NCBI GenBank assembly: GCA_028275345.1
Contig: JAPWUV010000002.1
Span: 496,001-560,000, forward strand
From: a bacterium
GTDB lineage: Bacteria; Zhuqueibacterota; Zhuqueibacteria; Oleimicrobiales; Geothermoviventaceae
Direction of reading: 5' to 3'
DNA length: 64,000 nucleotides
Shown here in pieces: positions 8,070-15,886 of this stretch (positions are counted from its first letter, which is position 1; each line of letters starts with the position of its first letter). A program made the translations under genes and the position numbers. The notes below the pieces were generated by a model that did not search any database, had not been told where the DNA came from, and was given only the letters and a program-made list of their open reading frames with translations.

Positions 8070-9082
8070 CCTACACCTCTGGAAGGTGTTAAATTGGAAA
8101 GGAGGTCCTCCTGCCCTGAACCGGATTGCAGCAGCCGAGAACTGGAGGCGTTGGCAGCCGCAGCGGCATGGCCCAGCTCAGCCAACCCTTCCGACCCCGC
8201 AAGGGTACACTTGTGTCCCGCAATCGTATTGGCGAAGTAGGCCGCTTCGAGCGGATCGCCCGTCGCGATGTAGCGAACCAAGAACGCTATCGCGTACGTG
8301 TCTCCGCACCCCGTCGGATCGACTACAGACACCCGAAGCCCGGGGACGTGCTCGCACGTGATGGATCCGTCCCGACCTCGACACGCCATTAGCGATCCCC
8401 TCTCGCCGAGGGTCAGATTCACCAGCCGAAGACGCCCAGACAGATTCGAGAGCAGGAGCACCGCGAACGAGCGGAGAGCCTCGAGCGTCCTTTCGTCCGG
8501 TCGGAGCTGAGCCAGACAGGCTGCCTCATACTCGTTCAACTGGAGACAGTCGGCCGCGCGCGCATACTCCCGCCAGCGGCGCGGATAGCGATAGTAGCGC
8601 TGACCGTCGGGCGCTATCCCGAGGGTCAAAGAGTGAATGTCCAGGTACAGCATTCCCCGGTAGCTTTCGCGCAGGAACCGCAGGGCCGCAAGCTTCACAT
8701 CCCTTCCGGTGATGAAATTGATGACGCAGACGTCGGCCGATAAGGCAGGATACAGCTCCTCGGTTCCCAGGGGAGCCATTGGGAGCGTCGTGTATTCCTC
8801 ACGTTCGGTGGGCTTCCGGTAGAGCAGGGTTACACGGGTATTGGGCCTAGCAGCTGGGCGAATTCCGTCCCGCCGCACGTTGGGGAACTCGCCCCAAGCA
8901 TCGAGAACCGCGGGCAACGCATCACGCCCGATACGACAGATCGGAAGGATTTCCCAATCAGGTGGACAGAGATGAGCCGCCACTGCGACGGTGTAATGGA
9001 TTCCCCCGAGGGAGTGGATCTCTCTGCCGTCCGTGTAGACGATCCGGTCACAGACGACCGTTCCCACCACTGCGATTCTCAT
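8066..9082 (-). CDS. PfkB-family carbohydrate kinase
   Basis: A 338-residue ribokinase/PfkB-fold kinase that would phosphorylate a sugar or nucleoside with ATP. The N-terminal substrate region (MRIAVVGTVVCDRIV, then SLGGIHYTVAVAAHLCP) and the C-terminal signature DPTGCGDTYAIAFLVRY with the catalytic Asp of GCGD are both present. The ~40 C-terminal residues beyond the fold are Ser/Ala-rich. The stop codon overlaps the start of the RmlD-like gene, so the two are co-expressed and may act on one nucleotide sugar or heptose pathway, as HldE-type kinases do; the exact substrate cannot be read from the sequence. Confidence 0.85.
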   Translation of the reverse strand: MRIAVVGTVVCDRIVYTDGREIHSLGGIHYTVAVAAHLCPPDWEILPICRIGRDALPAVLDAWGEFPNVRRDGIRPAARPNTRVTLLYRKPTEREEYTTLPMAPLGTEELYPALSADVCVINFITGRDVKLAALRFLRESYRGMLYLDIHSLTLGIAPDGQRYYRYPRRWREYARAADCLQLNEYEAACLAQLRPDERTLEALRSFAVLLLSNLSGRLRLVNLTLGERGSLMACRGRDGSITCEHVPGLRVSVVDPTGCGDTYAIAFLVRYIATGDPLEAAYFANTIAGHKCTLAGSEGLAELGHAAAAANASSSRLLQSGSGQEDLLSNLTPSRGVG

Positions 9083-9130
9083 GAACCCACCGTTCCGGGC
9101 CGGCCTTTTCGCATAGGGGCATCCTGGGCA

Positions 9131-10435
9131 TCAATGATACGGGTAGAAGATGAAGAACAGCAGGGACAAGGCGCCGAGTACCCACATCCCCGGCTTCACC
9201 TCCGAGGCGCGGCCAGAAACCGCCTTCAGGAGCGGGTAGAGAACAAACCCGCTCGTCATACCCACGCCGATGTTGTAGGTGAAGCTCATGAGGACCACTA
9301 CCGCAAAGGAGGGTACGTATTCTGTGAAATCATCCGTGCGGAGCTGAGACACGGATTGGAGCATGAGCAAGCCGACGACGATCAGCGCCGGACCGTAGGC
9401 GAACGCGGGGATCGACGTGAAGAAGGGAGCGAAGAAAAGCGAAAGCAGGAAGAAAATCGCGACAACCACGGCGGTGAGACCGCTCCGTCCCCCCGCTTCG
9501 ATGCCCGCTGCGCTCTCCACATAGGTGCCGGTGGTTGTCGTGCCGAACAAGGCCCCCACTACCGTGGCCAGGGCATCGGCCAGCATCGGCTTCTCGATCT
9601 CGGGGAGATCGCCATTCTCGTCCAGAAATCCCGCCCTTGCGGAAACGCCGATCAGCGTGCCCAGCGTATCGACGAAGTCCATCACGAAGACCGTCAGGAT
9701 GACGCTGAAGAATCCCCATTGGAGGGCGCCCAAGATATCCAGCTTCAGGAACACGGGGGCCACGCTGGGAGGCAAACTCAGGAACTGGGAAGGCGGCTTT
9801 GCGACTCCGGTCAGGTACGAGACTGCCGTCACCAACAGGATCCCCAGAAGGATGGCGCCCCGAACGCGAAAGATCATCAGGGCGGAAATCAGCACAAAGC
9901 CGAGGATCGCAAGCAATGCCGTCGGCGAGTTCAGATCGCCGAGTTGCACAGGGGCCCCGGGGCTTCCCAGCGTGACCAGGCCCGTCTCATTCAAGCCGAT
10001 AAAGGTCAGGAAAAGACCGATCCCCACCGAAAAGCTCTGCTTCATGCTCTGAGGGATCGCCTCCGCCAGCCACGACCGAACGCGGAGCAAGGTTAGCAAG
10101 GTGAACAACACGCCCCCAAGGAACACGGCGCCCAGCGCTGTCTGCCAGCTGTAACCCAGAACCTTGACGACCGTGTAGGCCACGAAGGCGTTCTCTCCCA
10201 TGTACGGTGCGATGGCGAAGGGCCGCCGGGCGTAGAAGCCCATCATGAGCGTACCGAAGGCCGCCGAAAGGATCGTTGCCACCATTGCCGGGCCTTTCGG
10301 AATCCCCGCCGCGTCCAGAATGGCAGGATTCACGACGATGATGTACGCCATGGTGACGAAGGTAGTCAGGCCCGCTACGACTTCCCTCTTCCAGTTCGTG
10401 CCGAGCTCCTCAAGGCGGAAAAAACGCGCAATCAT
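9131..10435 (-). CDS. AzgA-type guanine/hypoxanthine (NCS2) permease
   Basis: An inner-membrane purine transporter of 434 residues, made almost entirely of hydrophobic segments (about 12-14 helices). The family's N-terminus is clear: FRLEELGTNWKREVVAGLTTFVTMAYIIVVNPAILDAAG, and the family signatures MGENAFVAYTVV and VDTLGTLIGVSARAG follow. These permeases import guanine, hypoxanthine or adenine by proton symport. AGGAGGATGAGG precedes the ATG. purE ends 200 nt upstream on the same strand, giving a small purine group. No purine riboswitch was recognised in that spacer. Confidence 0.93.
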   Translation of the reverse strand: MIARFFRLEELGTNWKREVVAGLTTFVTMAYIIVVNPAILDAAGIPKGPAMVATILSAAFGTLMMGFYARRPFAIAPYMGENAFVAYTVVKVLGYSWQTALGAVFLGGVLFTLLTLLRVRSWLAEAIPQSMKQSFSVGIGLFLTFIGLNETGLVTLGSPGAPVQLGDLNSPTALLAILGFVLISALMIFRVRGAILLGILLVTAVSYLTGVAKPPSQFLSLPPSVAPVFLKLDILGALQWGFFSVILTVFVMDFVDTLGTLIGVSARAGFLDENGDLPEIEKPMLADALATVVGALFGTTTTGTYVESAAGIEAGGRSGLTAVVVAIFFLLSLFFAPFFTSIPAFAYGPALIVVGLLMLQSVSQLRTDDFTEYVPSFAVVVLMSFTYNIGVGMTSGFVLYPLLKAVSGRASEVKPGMWVLGALSLLFFIFYPYH

Positions 10436-10635
10436 TTCCTCATCCTCCTGCCAGGGCGTGCGACGTCAGGAGCGTCTTTCCCAGAAGCAGAGTGAGCCAG
10501 CTCTACAGTAGCTGCAACAGCTTTTCGTACGCTCTGCGACCTCCGCACCGTCGACGGCCATCGCGAACTTTGGCAGCTTGTCGCCCGCGCGTTGTGGCCT
10601 ATCCTCACCGGCTCCCGCAAGCCATCGCCCCGAGG

Positions 10636-11127
10636 TCATCCCGGCCTCTCGAACGGGAGCGGTTCCTTCGGGATCTTGCAGCCCATTTGTTTGAACTCGT
10701 AGAGCTTTTCCCGCAGGGTCGGTTCTTCCAAGGCCAGGATCTGGGCTGCCAGGACGCCTGCATTGGCGCTGCCCGCTTTGCCGATCGCCATCGTGGCTAC
10801 AGGCACTCCGGAAGGCATTTGCGCAATGGACAGCAGGGAATCCAGACCGTGGAGATCAGAACTGGGCACGGGCACCCCGATCACCGGTAAGATCGTGTGC
10901 GCCGCCAGTACGCCCGGCAGCGCAGCGGCCATTCCTGCTGCCGCGATGAGCACTCCGTAGCCTGCTTGCTCAGCGCTCCTTGCGAAATCCGCCGTCTCTT
11001 CCGGATTGCGATGCGCGGAAAGGACGAATTCATCGTACGGGATTCCGAAGAACTCGAGGTGCTTTCGGCACTCCGCCAGCAGGGGAACGTCGCTTTGGCT
11101 ACCTGCAACCAGCGCTACTCGCTTCAT
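10636..11127 (-). CDS. purE: 5-(carboxyamino)imidazole ribonucleotide mutase
   Basis: PurE converts N5-CAIR to CAIR in de novo purine synthesis. At 163 residues it is a class I enzyme. The phosphate-binding motif GSQSDVP (residues 9-15) and the SAHRNPE segment (41-47) that carries the catalytic His are present, then AAAGMAAALPGVLAAHT and GVPVPSSDLHGLDSLLSIAQMPSGVPVAT. It starts with ATG preceded by GGAGGAAGGC. purK is not adjacent; the substrate form (N5-CAIR versus direct carboxylation) is inferred from the family. Confidence 0.96.
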   Translation of the reverse strand: MKRVALVAGSQSDVPLLAECRKHLEFFGIPYDEFVLSAHRNPEETADFARSAEQAGYGVLIAAAGMAAALPGVLAAHTILPVIGVPVPSSDLHGLDSLLSIAQMPSGVPVATMAIGKAGSANAGVLAAQILALEEPTLREKLYEFKQMGCKIPKEPLPFERPG

Positions 11128-11191
11128 GCCTTCCTCCGGAACTTTTCCCTGCCACCTTGGAGAGAGAACGTACAGGAGGAAACCTCGCGGC

Positions 11192-12229
11192 TCAGTCTTG
11201 AGCCCTCTCGTACTGCGTGCGGAACGTATGGGCCATCACGTCCAATTGTCGCAGGAAGGGCATCTTTCTCTCTCTCATCGGCGCAAACACAGCGAGGTCG
11301 ATGAGGTACAAGCGGCCGGTCGGTTGGTCGTAGAATGCGTAGGCACGCCACGGACCTCCAGCTATCTTCTCGGCGTTTTCCCAAATGCCGTCAAACTGGA
11401 GCGCGTAACGCCCATTGAAGTTGACCTCCCGTACTTGCAAATCGAGGTCAAGGATGGTGTCTCCCCCATAGTAGGTCCGGCCCACCCAGGCCCGTTTTTC
11501 CAGGACCCAATCCTTGGTCAGTCTGGAAGGATCATTCGTCTCTTCCCAGGCGACGAAGAGCCATCGCTCCGGATCGACTCTGCGAAGGAAGACGAAACCA
11601 GGCTCCTCCAGGGCAACGAAGTAATCGTGCTGAACCCGCAATGTCCAGCCGTAGCGCTCGAGCAAATGCTGATGGAGCTTCTTCTGCTCCAGCGTAGCAT
11701 ACATACGGCGCCGGACCTGCCCATTGTCAAAATCATCGAAAAGGCGGAACAAGACCTCGCCGTTCTCGGAGAGGTGGCGACGAAGCGCCTCCATGTCCTT
11801 AGCGGTGAAGACGACCAGAAGCTGGTCCTTGACCCAGGCGTCCGGCTTGCTGAAGACAAAAGCCGAATCCGCCTCCACCCTCGGCCGAGCCCTCCCCACA
11901 AGCTTGGAGATGTACTCGCCTGCCTTCCCACTTGCGTCCAGAGTCCCTACGAAAAGAAGGTGGCGATAATGGAGGTAGGTGGCCAGGCTCTCGGCAGGAA
12001 GAAGGCGCACCTTGTAGATCAGCTCCTCATGCGGCGTGAAGATGCTCTTCTCGAGAGCTCCACGCAAGAGCGGCTCGACGGTTCGCAACTCCGTCGTATC
12101 CCCGAGAGCGATTACGAGATGCTCGGGTCCCACTACTTCGGGACCTCGCATGCATGCCGCATCAAGAATCGCTAGCAGTCCGAGCACCAGCCATGCCGAG
12201 CACATCCTCAGCGATTTCGAGCCTGCCAC
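11192..12229 (-). CDS. DUF4837-family exported protein
   Basis: A protein of 345 residues matching the DUF4837 family of Bacteroidota and relatives, whose function is unknown. The N-terminus has a basic start and a hydrophobic stretch (MCSAWLVLGLLAILDAAC) that resembles a signal peptide with a weak lipobox, so it is probably exported and may be lipid-anchored. The remaining sequence contains typical family features such as VFTAKDMEALRRHL and FVAWEETNDPSRLTKDWV. GTG at 12229 was chosen because GGGAGG lies 5 nt upstream; the frame opens 69 nt further upstream without a ribosome binding site. It is followed by purE after 64 nt. Confidence 0.72.
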   Translation of the reverse strand: MAGSKSLRMCSAWLVLGLLAILDAACMRGPEVVGPEHLVIALGDTTELRTVEPLLRGALEKSIFTPHEELIYKVRLLPAESLATYLHYRHLLFVGTLDASGKAGEYISKLVGRARPRVEADSAFVFSKPDAWVKDQLLVVFTAKDMEALRRHLSENGEVLFRLFDDFDNGQVRRRMYATLEQKKLHQHLLERYGWTLRVQHDYFVALEEPGFVFLRRVDPERWLFVAWEETNDPSRLTKDWVLEKRAWVGRTYYGGDTILDLDLQVREVNFNGRYALQFDGIWENAEKIAGGPWRAYAFYDQPTGRLYLIDLAVFAPMRERKMPFLRQLDVMAHTFRTQYERAQD

Positions 12230-12539
12230 GCCACCCTCCCTCGTCAAGTTCCGTCGTCGCCCCGTTGTCCAATTCGGGCTCCCTCCGGTCCGCGCCACGT
12301 GCTTCGCTGCCCCAGCTTATGAAAGCCATCGCACTTTGTCAAGCACGGGGTGATACGTTCCCGACAGGCCCTCCTCACGCAGCCACCTTCGGCTGAATGT
12401 CTCGAGTGGACACCGTCGCAGGCATCGCCACCGCCCATACATCCCGGAAACGGCGGCTCATTTCTCGCTCGTCCGCCTCCCCCCCGGGCACGCCCGTGGT
12501 CGAAGGTGTCGAACCGCCCCCACCCTGTACCAAGCCGCT
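12230..12539. other. Intergenic region without a recognisable gene
   Basis: A 310-bp spacer between the ClpX-like gene's stop and the DUF4837 gene's start. Apart from the candidate promoter at 12314-12342 nothing convincing was found. The short open frames here lack ribosome binding sites and resemble nothing known. Confidence 0.5.
12314..12342 (-). promoter_or_regulatory. Possible promoter of the DUF4837 gene
   Basis: A perfect -35 TTGACA (12337-12342, minus strand) is followed at 17 nt by TAAGCT (12314-12319), a poor -10. The predicted start would leave a leader of about 75-80 nt before the GTG. Confidence 0.4.
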
Positions 12540-14081
12540 TCACCCGGCAGGGTTTGCCTCCTTCCTGGCGTAGGAGCGCTTGATCAGCTCCTCCAGGGTC
12601 TCCTTAGGACGCTTAGCGGTCTCGACGTCCACGGTGAAATGCTGTAAGCCGAGGAGCTTGAGCCCGTATTCATAATCCTTGAAAAGCTCCTCACAGACTT
12701 CGCGCAAGCCCTTGCCGCACTCCTTGGCGAGTCTCCTCAAGTACTGAACAGCCTCCTGGGTGAAGGCAATGGCAATCCCTGAGGAAGCAAGGAACCTTCT
12801 CTGGAACTCGCGGATTGCCTCCTCGGTTAACAGGCGCTCCAGCTGTGCTTCGGGGTCGTCCACCATTTCCGGGGTGACCACTAACTTCCGGATATGTGTG
12901 GACGGAAGCTTCTTCTCGTACTTGAGCAACGTTTTCTCGCATACCGTGACGAGGGCCCGGGCCCCGGTGTGTTCCTGGTAGGCCTTCTCGGCTATGCGCC
13001 GAAGAGCCTCGTCCGTAAACTCCAGTTCGATCCCGTACGCGGCGAAGTCCCGTTTCTTCGCTTGGATGACGGTGCTGTTCGGATTCTTCAGGATCCGGTA
13101 TAAGCCGTCGGCGTCGAGATCGTTCAAGACCACGACCACCGGCAGCCTGCCCACGAACTCGGATTCAAAACCAAACTCGATCAGATCCTCGCTGCGGACT
13201 CTCCTCAGAATAGCCTGGGAGTCCTCCGTCTCTCGATCCTTCTCGCGCCGGTCACTCACAAACCCAACGGACTGGCGGTTCAGCCTCCGACGGATAATGG
13301 ATTCAAGGCCCGTGAAGGCCCCGCTCATCACCCAAAGAATGTTCTTCGTATTGATCCGCTTCGGCTCGTAGCGACCGGTCCTCTGAATCTCCATCGCGGC
13401 TTCCAGTTGCGATGCGAGGTCGTGAGGCTTACGCAGTTCGACCTCCGACTCTTCCATCAGCTTCAGCAAGTTGCGCTGCACACCGGTCCTGGACACATCT
13501 GGACCATACTGGTAGCCAGACGAGGCGATCTTGTCGATCTCGTCCAAGTAGATGATCCCGTACTCGGCCAGTTTGATGTCGCCCCCCGCCTCCCTCACGA
13601 GCTCCCTGACCAGGTCTTCCACGTCCCCGCCAACGTAGCCCGTCTCGCTGAATTTCGTCGCATCTGCTTTCACAAAAGGCACGCCGATCTTCTTTGCGAT
13701 GAGTCGGATCATGTAGGTCTTGCCGACCCCGGTCGGCCCGATCATCAGGATGTTGGGCTTGATGTTCCCCACAAGCTCCTCGAGGCGGCTTTCCATTTCC
13801 AGACGCATCCGGTTGAAGTGCGTGCAGATCTTCGTGGCGAGGACCTCGATGGCCTCGTCCTGGCCAACCACGAATTGCTTCAAGTACGACTCGAGCTCCT
13901 CGGGCTTCATGTCGAAGCGGATTTGGTTCACGCCTCTCTTCTCGGCACGAGGCGCCTCCTCTTCGCCCGCGAGGTCCGGCTGAGGCGGGATGAAGATCCG
14001 GTCGCCATACTTGGACTTCAGGAACTCGGCGACTTCCCGTTGAATCTCTGCCGGGTTGGGAATTCGCTTGTCGTCCGACAT
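12540..14081 (-). CDS. ClpX-like AAA+ unfoldase lacking the N-terminal zinc domain
   Basis: A 513-residue AAA+ ATPase closest to ClpX. The core shows Walker A GPTGVGKT, pore loop GYVGGDVEDLV, Walker B YLDEIDKI, the sensor-1 region WVMSGAFTGLE, the FVGRLPVVVVL region and sensor 2 HTGARAL. It departs from ClpX in four ways. The N-terminal C4 zinc-binding domain is missing and replaced by ~60 residues (IQREVAEFLKSKYGDRIF). The RKH pore-2 loop is altered (RKPHDLASQLEAAMEIQR). The ClpP-docking loop reads VGF in NRQSVGFVSD. A ~100-residue C-terminal extension follows the usual end. The ATG at 14081 (MSDDKRIPNP) was preferred over GTG at 14102. No clpP lies in the window, so partner protease and substrates are unknown. 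Confidence 0.85.
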   Translation of the reverse strand: MSDDKRIPNPAEIQREVAEFLKSKYGDRIFIPPQPDLAGEEEAPRAEKRGVNQIRFDMKPEELESYLKQFVVGQDEAIEVLATKICTHFNRMRLEMESRLEELVGNIKPNILMIGPTGVGKTYMIRLIAKKIGVPFVKADATKFSETGYVGGDVEDLVRELVREAGGDIKLAEYGIIYLDEIDKIASSGYQYGPDVSRTGVQRNLLKLMEESEVELRKPHDLASQLEAAMEIQRTGRYEPKRINTKNILWVMSGAFTGLESIIRRRLNRQSVGFVSDRREKDRETEDSQAILRRVRSEDLIEFGFESEFVGRLPVVVVLNDLDADGLYRILKNPNSTVIQAKKRDFAAYGIELEFTDEALRRIAEKAYQEHTGARALVTVCEKTLLKYEKKLPSTHIRKLVVTPEMVDDPEAQLERLLTEEAIREFQRRFLASSGIAIAFTQEAVQYLRRLAKECGKGLREVCEELFKDYEYGLKLLGLQHFTVDVETAKRPKETLEELIKRSYARKEANPAG

Positions 14082-14196
14082 CGCTCCGTCTCTCGCTATC
14101 ACTCACGTCCGTTTGCTTTCCTTGGCGATTGAACGACCTCCTTCCCAGAAAGTTCGTGCCCCGTGGGGCAGCGCCCGAAACCAGCCTTCATCCATC

Positions 14197-14697
14197 TCAG
14201 CGGGAGAAGCGCTCCCAGTGCACGAGCTCTTCCAGCCGCCTCTTTTCCCGTCTTTTCGGTTCGGTGGCCGGTTTGCCGAGCGCGACCAGAGAAACCAGCT
14301 TGTACCCGGCAGGAACACCCAAGAGAGCAAGAATCTGTCCGCAATACGGTTTCTTGTCGCCGGCTACCCAGCAGGAGCCCAATCCCAGCGCTGTCGCCGC
14401 GAGCAGAATGTTCTGCGTTGCGGCGCTGCCGTCCTCCAGGTAGTACTTGGTATCGCGGCAGACGACAGCGATGCACACCGGGGCCTGCGCGATGAACTTT
14501 CCGTATTCCGCCAGCTCTGCGATTTGCTTGCGCAGTTCGGAATCGGTGATCACGATGAACTCCCAGGGCTGAACGTTGTTGCCGGACGGGGCATGTCGCG
14601 CGGCGTCGAGAGCCTGCAGGACGGTTTCTCTCGGCACCGGGTCTGGCAAATAGGATCTGCAGCTCCAGCGAGACCGGAGAGCTGTCAGAGCATCCAT
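14197..14697 (-). CDS. Nitroreductase-family FMN protein
   Basis: A 166-residue flavin oxidoreductase of the nitroreductase superfamily, normally a dimer that binds FMN at its interface and uses NAD(P)H. The FMN-phosphate motif RSRWSCRSY (residues 8-16) and the ring-contacting APSGNNVQPWEFIVI are clear, as is GLGSCWVAGDKKP before the C-terminal arm ALGKPATEPKRREKRRLEELVHWERF. It lies between nadC and the ClpX-like gene on the same strand. The natural substrate cannot be inferred. Confidence 0.9.
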   Translation of the reverse strand: MDALTALRSRWSCRSYLPDPVPRETVLQALDAARHAPSGNNVQPWEFIVITDSELRKQIAELAEYGKFIAQAPVCIAVVCRDTKYYLEDGSAATQNILLAATALGLGSCWVAGDKKPYCGQILALLGVPAGYKLVSLVALGKPATEPKRREKRRLEELVHWERFSR

Positions 14698-14760
14698 CTT
14701 GGTCCTCCTTGGCTCAATTCAGGCTCAGGATGGCAGATCCCCGCGAATTACTCATTGACT

Positions 14761-15615
14761 TCACCAGGTGGCCTTCACGAGAAGGCTGAAGTCGAACGCC
14801 GGGGCGGAATGGGTCAAGGCCCCGATGGAGACGTAGTCGACGCCAGTCTCGGCAACCTCGCGGACGTTGGCCAGCGTCACGTTCCCCGAGGCCTCAAACT
14901 CCACCTCCCCTGCCCCGAGGCGGACAGCTTCGCGCAGAAGCTCAGACGACATGTTGTCCAGAAGGATTCGGTCGACACCCTCCTCCAGGGCCTCGCGCAG
15001 TTGTCGCATGTCGCTCACTTCGACCTCGATGAAGAGCGGCAGGTTCTTCTCCCGCAGGTAGCTCTTGGCACGGCGGATAGCCTCCGCGACCGAACCCGCC
15101 GCGGCGATGTGGTTCTCCTTGATCAAGACCTGGTCGTAAAGGCCCATCCTGTGATTCTTTCCCCCTCCACACTGGACGGCATACTTTTCCAACCGACGCC
15201 ATCCCGGGGTGGTTTTTCGTGTATCCAGGATCTTCGCTCGGGTGCCCGCCACGGCCTCGACGAAGCGGCTCGTGAGAGTGGCAATGCCGGAAAGCCGCAT
15301 GAGGAAATTGAGCGCGGTCCTCTCCGCGATGAGGATCGACCGCAGCCGGCCAGAAACCTCCGCCACGACTTCCCCAGGCTGAACCCGGTCCCCATCCCTG
15401 CGCCGCGGCGTGAAAACCAGCTCCGGGTCCAGCTCAGCGAATGTCCAGCCTGCCACGGGGAGCCCCGCTAGGATCCCGTCCTGTTTGGCGATGATTTCCG
15501 CCCTCCCGCGCACCTCGGGCGGCACCGTCGCCTCCGTGGTCACGTCTCCCCGGTTTCCCAGGTCCTCGACCAGCGCCGCACGAACGAGGGAAAGAACGTC
15601 TTCTTTCGAAATCAT
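14761..15615 (-). CDS. nadC: Nicotinate-nucleotide pyrophosphorylase (carboxylating)
   Basis: Quinolinate phosphoribosyltransferase, the last enzyme of de novo nicotinate mononucleotide synthesis. The protein is 284 residues. The active-site block DTRKTTPGWRRLEKYAVQCG continues into NHRMGLYDQVLIKENH; IEVEVSDMRQLREALEEGVDRILLDN and VEFEASGNVTLANVREVAETGVDYVSIGALTHS follow. The ATG at 15615 (MISKEDVLSL) gives the family's usual start with AAGGA upstream; the frame is open 390 nt further but that is noise. nadA and nadB are not in the window. It is divergent from nrdJ. Confidence 0.96.
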   Translation of the reverse strand: MISKEDVLSLVRAALVEDLGNRGDVTTEATVPPEVRGRAEIIAKQDGILAGLPVAGWTFAELDPELVFTPRRRDGDRVQPGEVVAEVSGRLRSILIAERTALNFLMRLSGIATLTSRFVEAVAGTRAKILDTRKTTPGWRRLEKYAVQCGGGKNHRMGLYDQVLIKENHIAAAGSVAEAIRRAKSYLREKNLPLFIEVEVSDMRQLREALEEGVDRILLDNMSSELLREAVRLGAGEVEFEASGNVTLANVREVAETGVDYVSIGALTHSAPAFDFSLLVKATW

Positions 15616-15805
15616 GGCTGACCGTCCTTCGTGCTTTTCCACGCATGTCCGTTCCGCTTCAGGCGCAAAGGTAAGGCACGGGGGCGAACGGAGCAACTGG
15701 AAAACCTCACGAGAATCCCCGTCGGGAACAGGACACAAGCCAGTCGCATCGCGCCCAGAGATAGGCGCACGCTCAATTCCGACACCAGATATTGAGAGAT
15801 TTCCC

Positions 15806-15834
15806 TTGATTTTTGGCCGACCGGGGGCTATATT
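15806..15834 (+). promoter_or_regulatory. Promoter of nrdJ
   Basis: TTGATT (15806-15811), a 17-nt spacer and TATATT (15829-15834) form a good sigma-70-type promoter. The expected start at about 15841 leaves a leader of about 45 nt before the nrdJ ATG, too short for a riboswitch. No NrdR box was recognised. Confidence 0.7.
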
Positions 15835-15886
15835 AGGTTCGCTCATTTGGAGTAAGGAGAAGCACGACCAGGCGAGAGGTGACAAG

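Noticed and set aside
8972-10096. 374-residue plus-strand frame
   Set aside because: Antisense to the purine permease; very His/Gln/Arg/Glu-rich and unlike any protein. Its openness results from the codon bias of the gene on the other strand.
10436-10635. Purine riboswitch before the purine permease
   Set aside because: No conserved purine aptamer core could be recognised by eye.
11006-12175. 389-residue plus-strand frame
   Set aside because: Antisense to the DUF4837 gene, which has signal-like N-terminus, ribosome binding site and family match.
12230-12298. 23-residue N-terminal extension of the DUF4837 protein
   Set aside because: It has no ribosome binding site and precedes a GTG with GGGAGG 5 nt upstream and a signal-like sequence downstream.
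14056-15471. 471-residue plus-strand frame
   Set aside because: Crosses nitroreductase and nadC in antisense; no protein signature.
15410-15886. 159-residue N-terminal extension of nrdJ
   Set aside because: Overlaps nadC in antisense and lies upstream of the promoter at 15806-15834; the family's N-terminus and ribosome binding site support the ATG at 15887.
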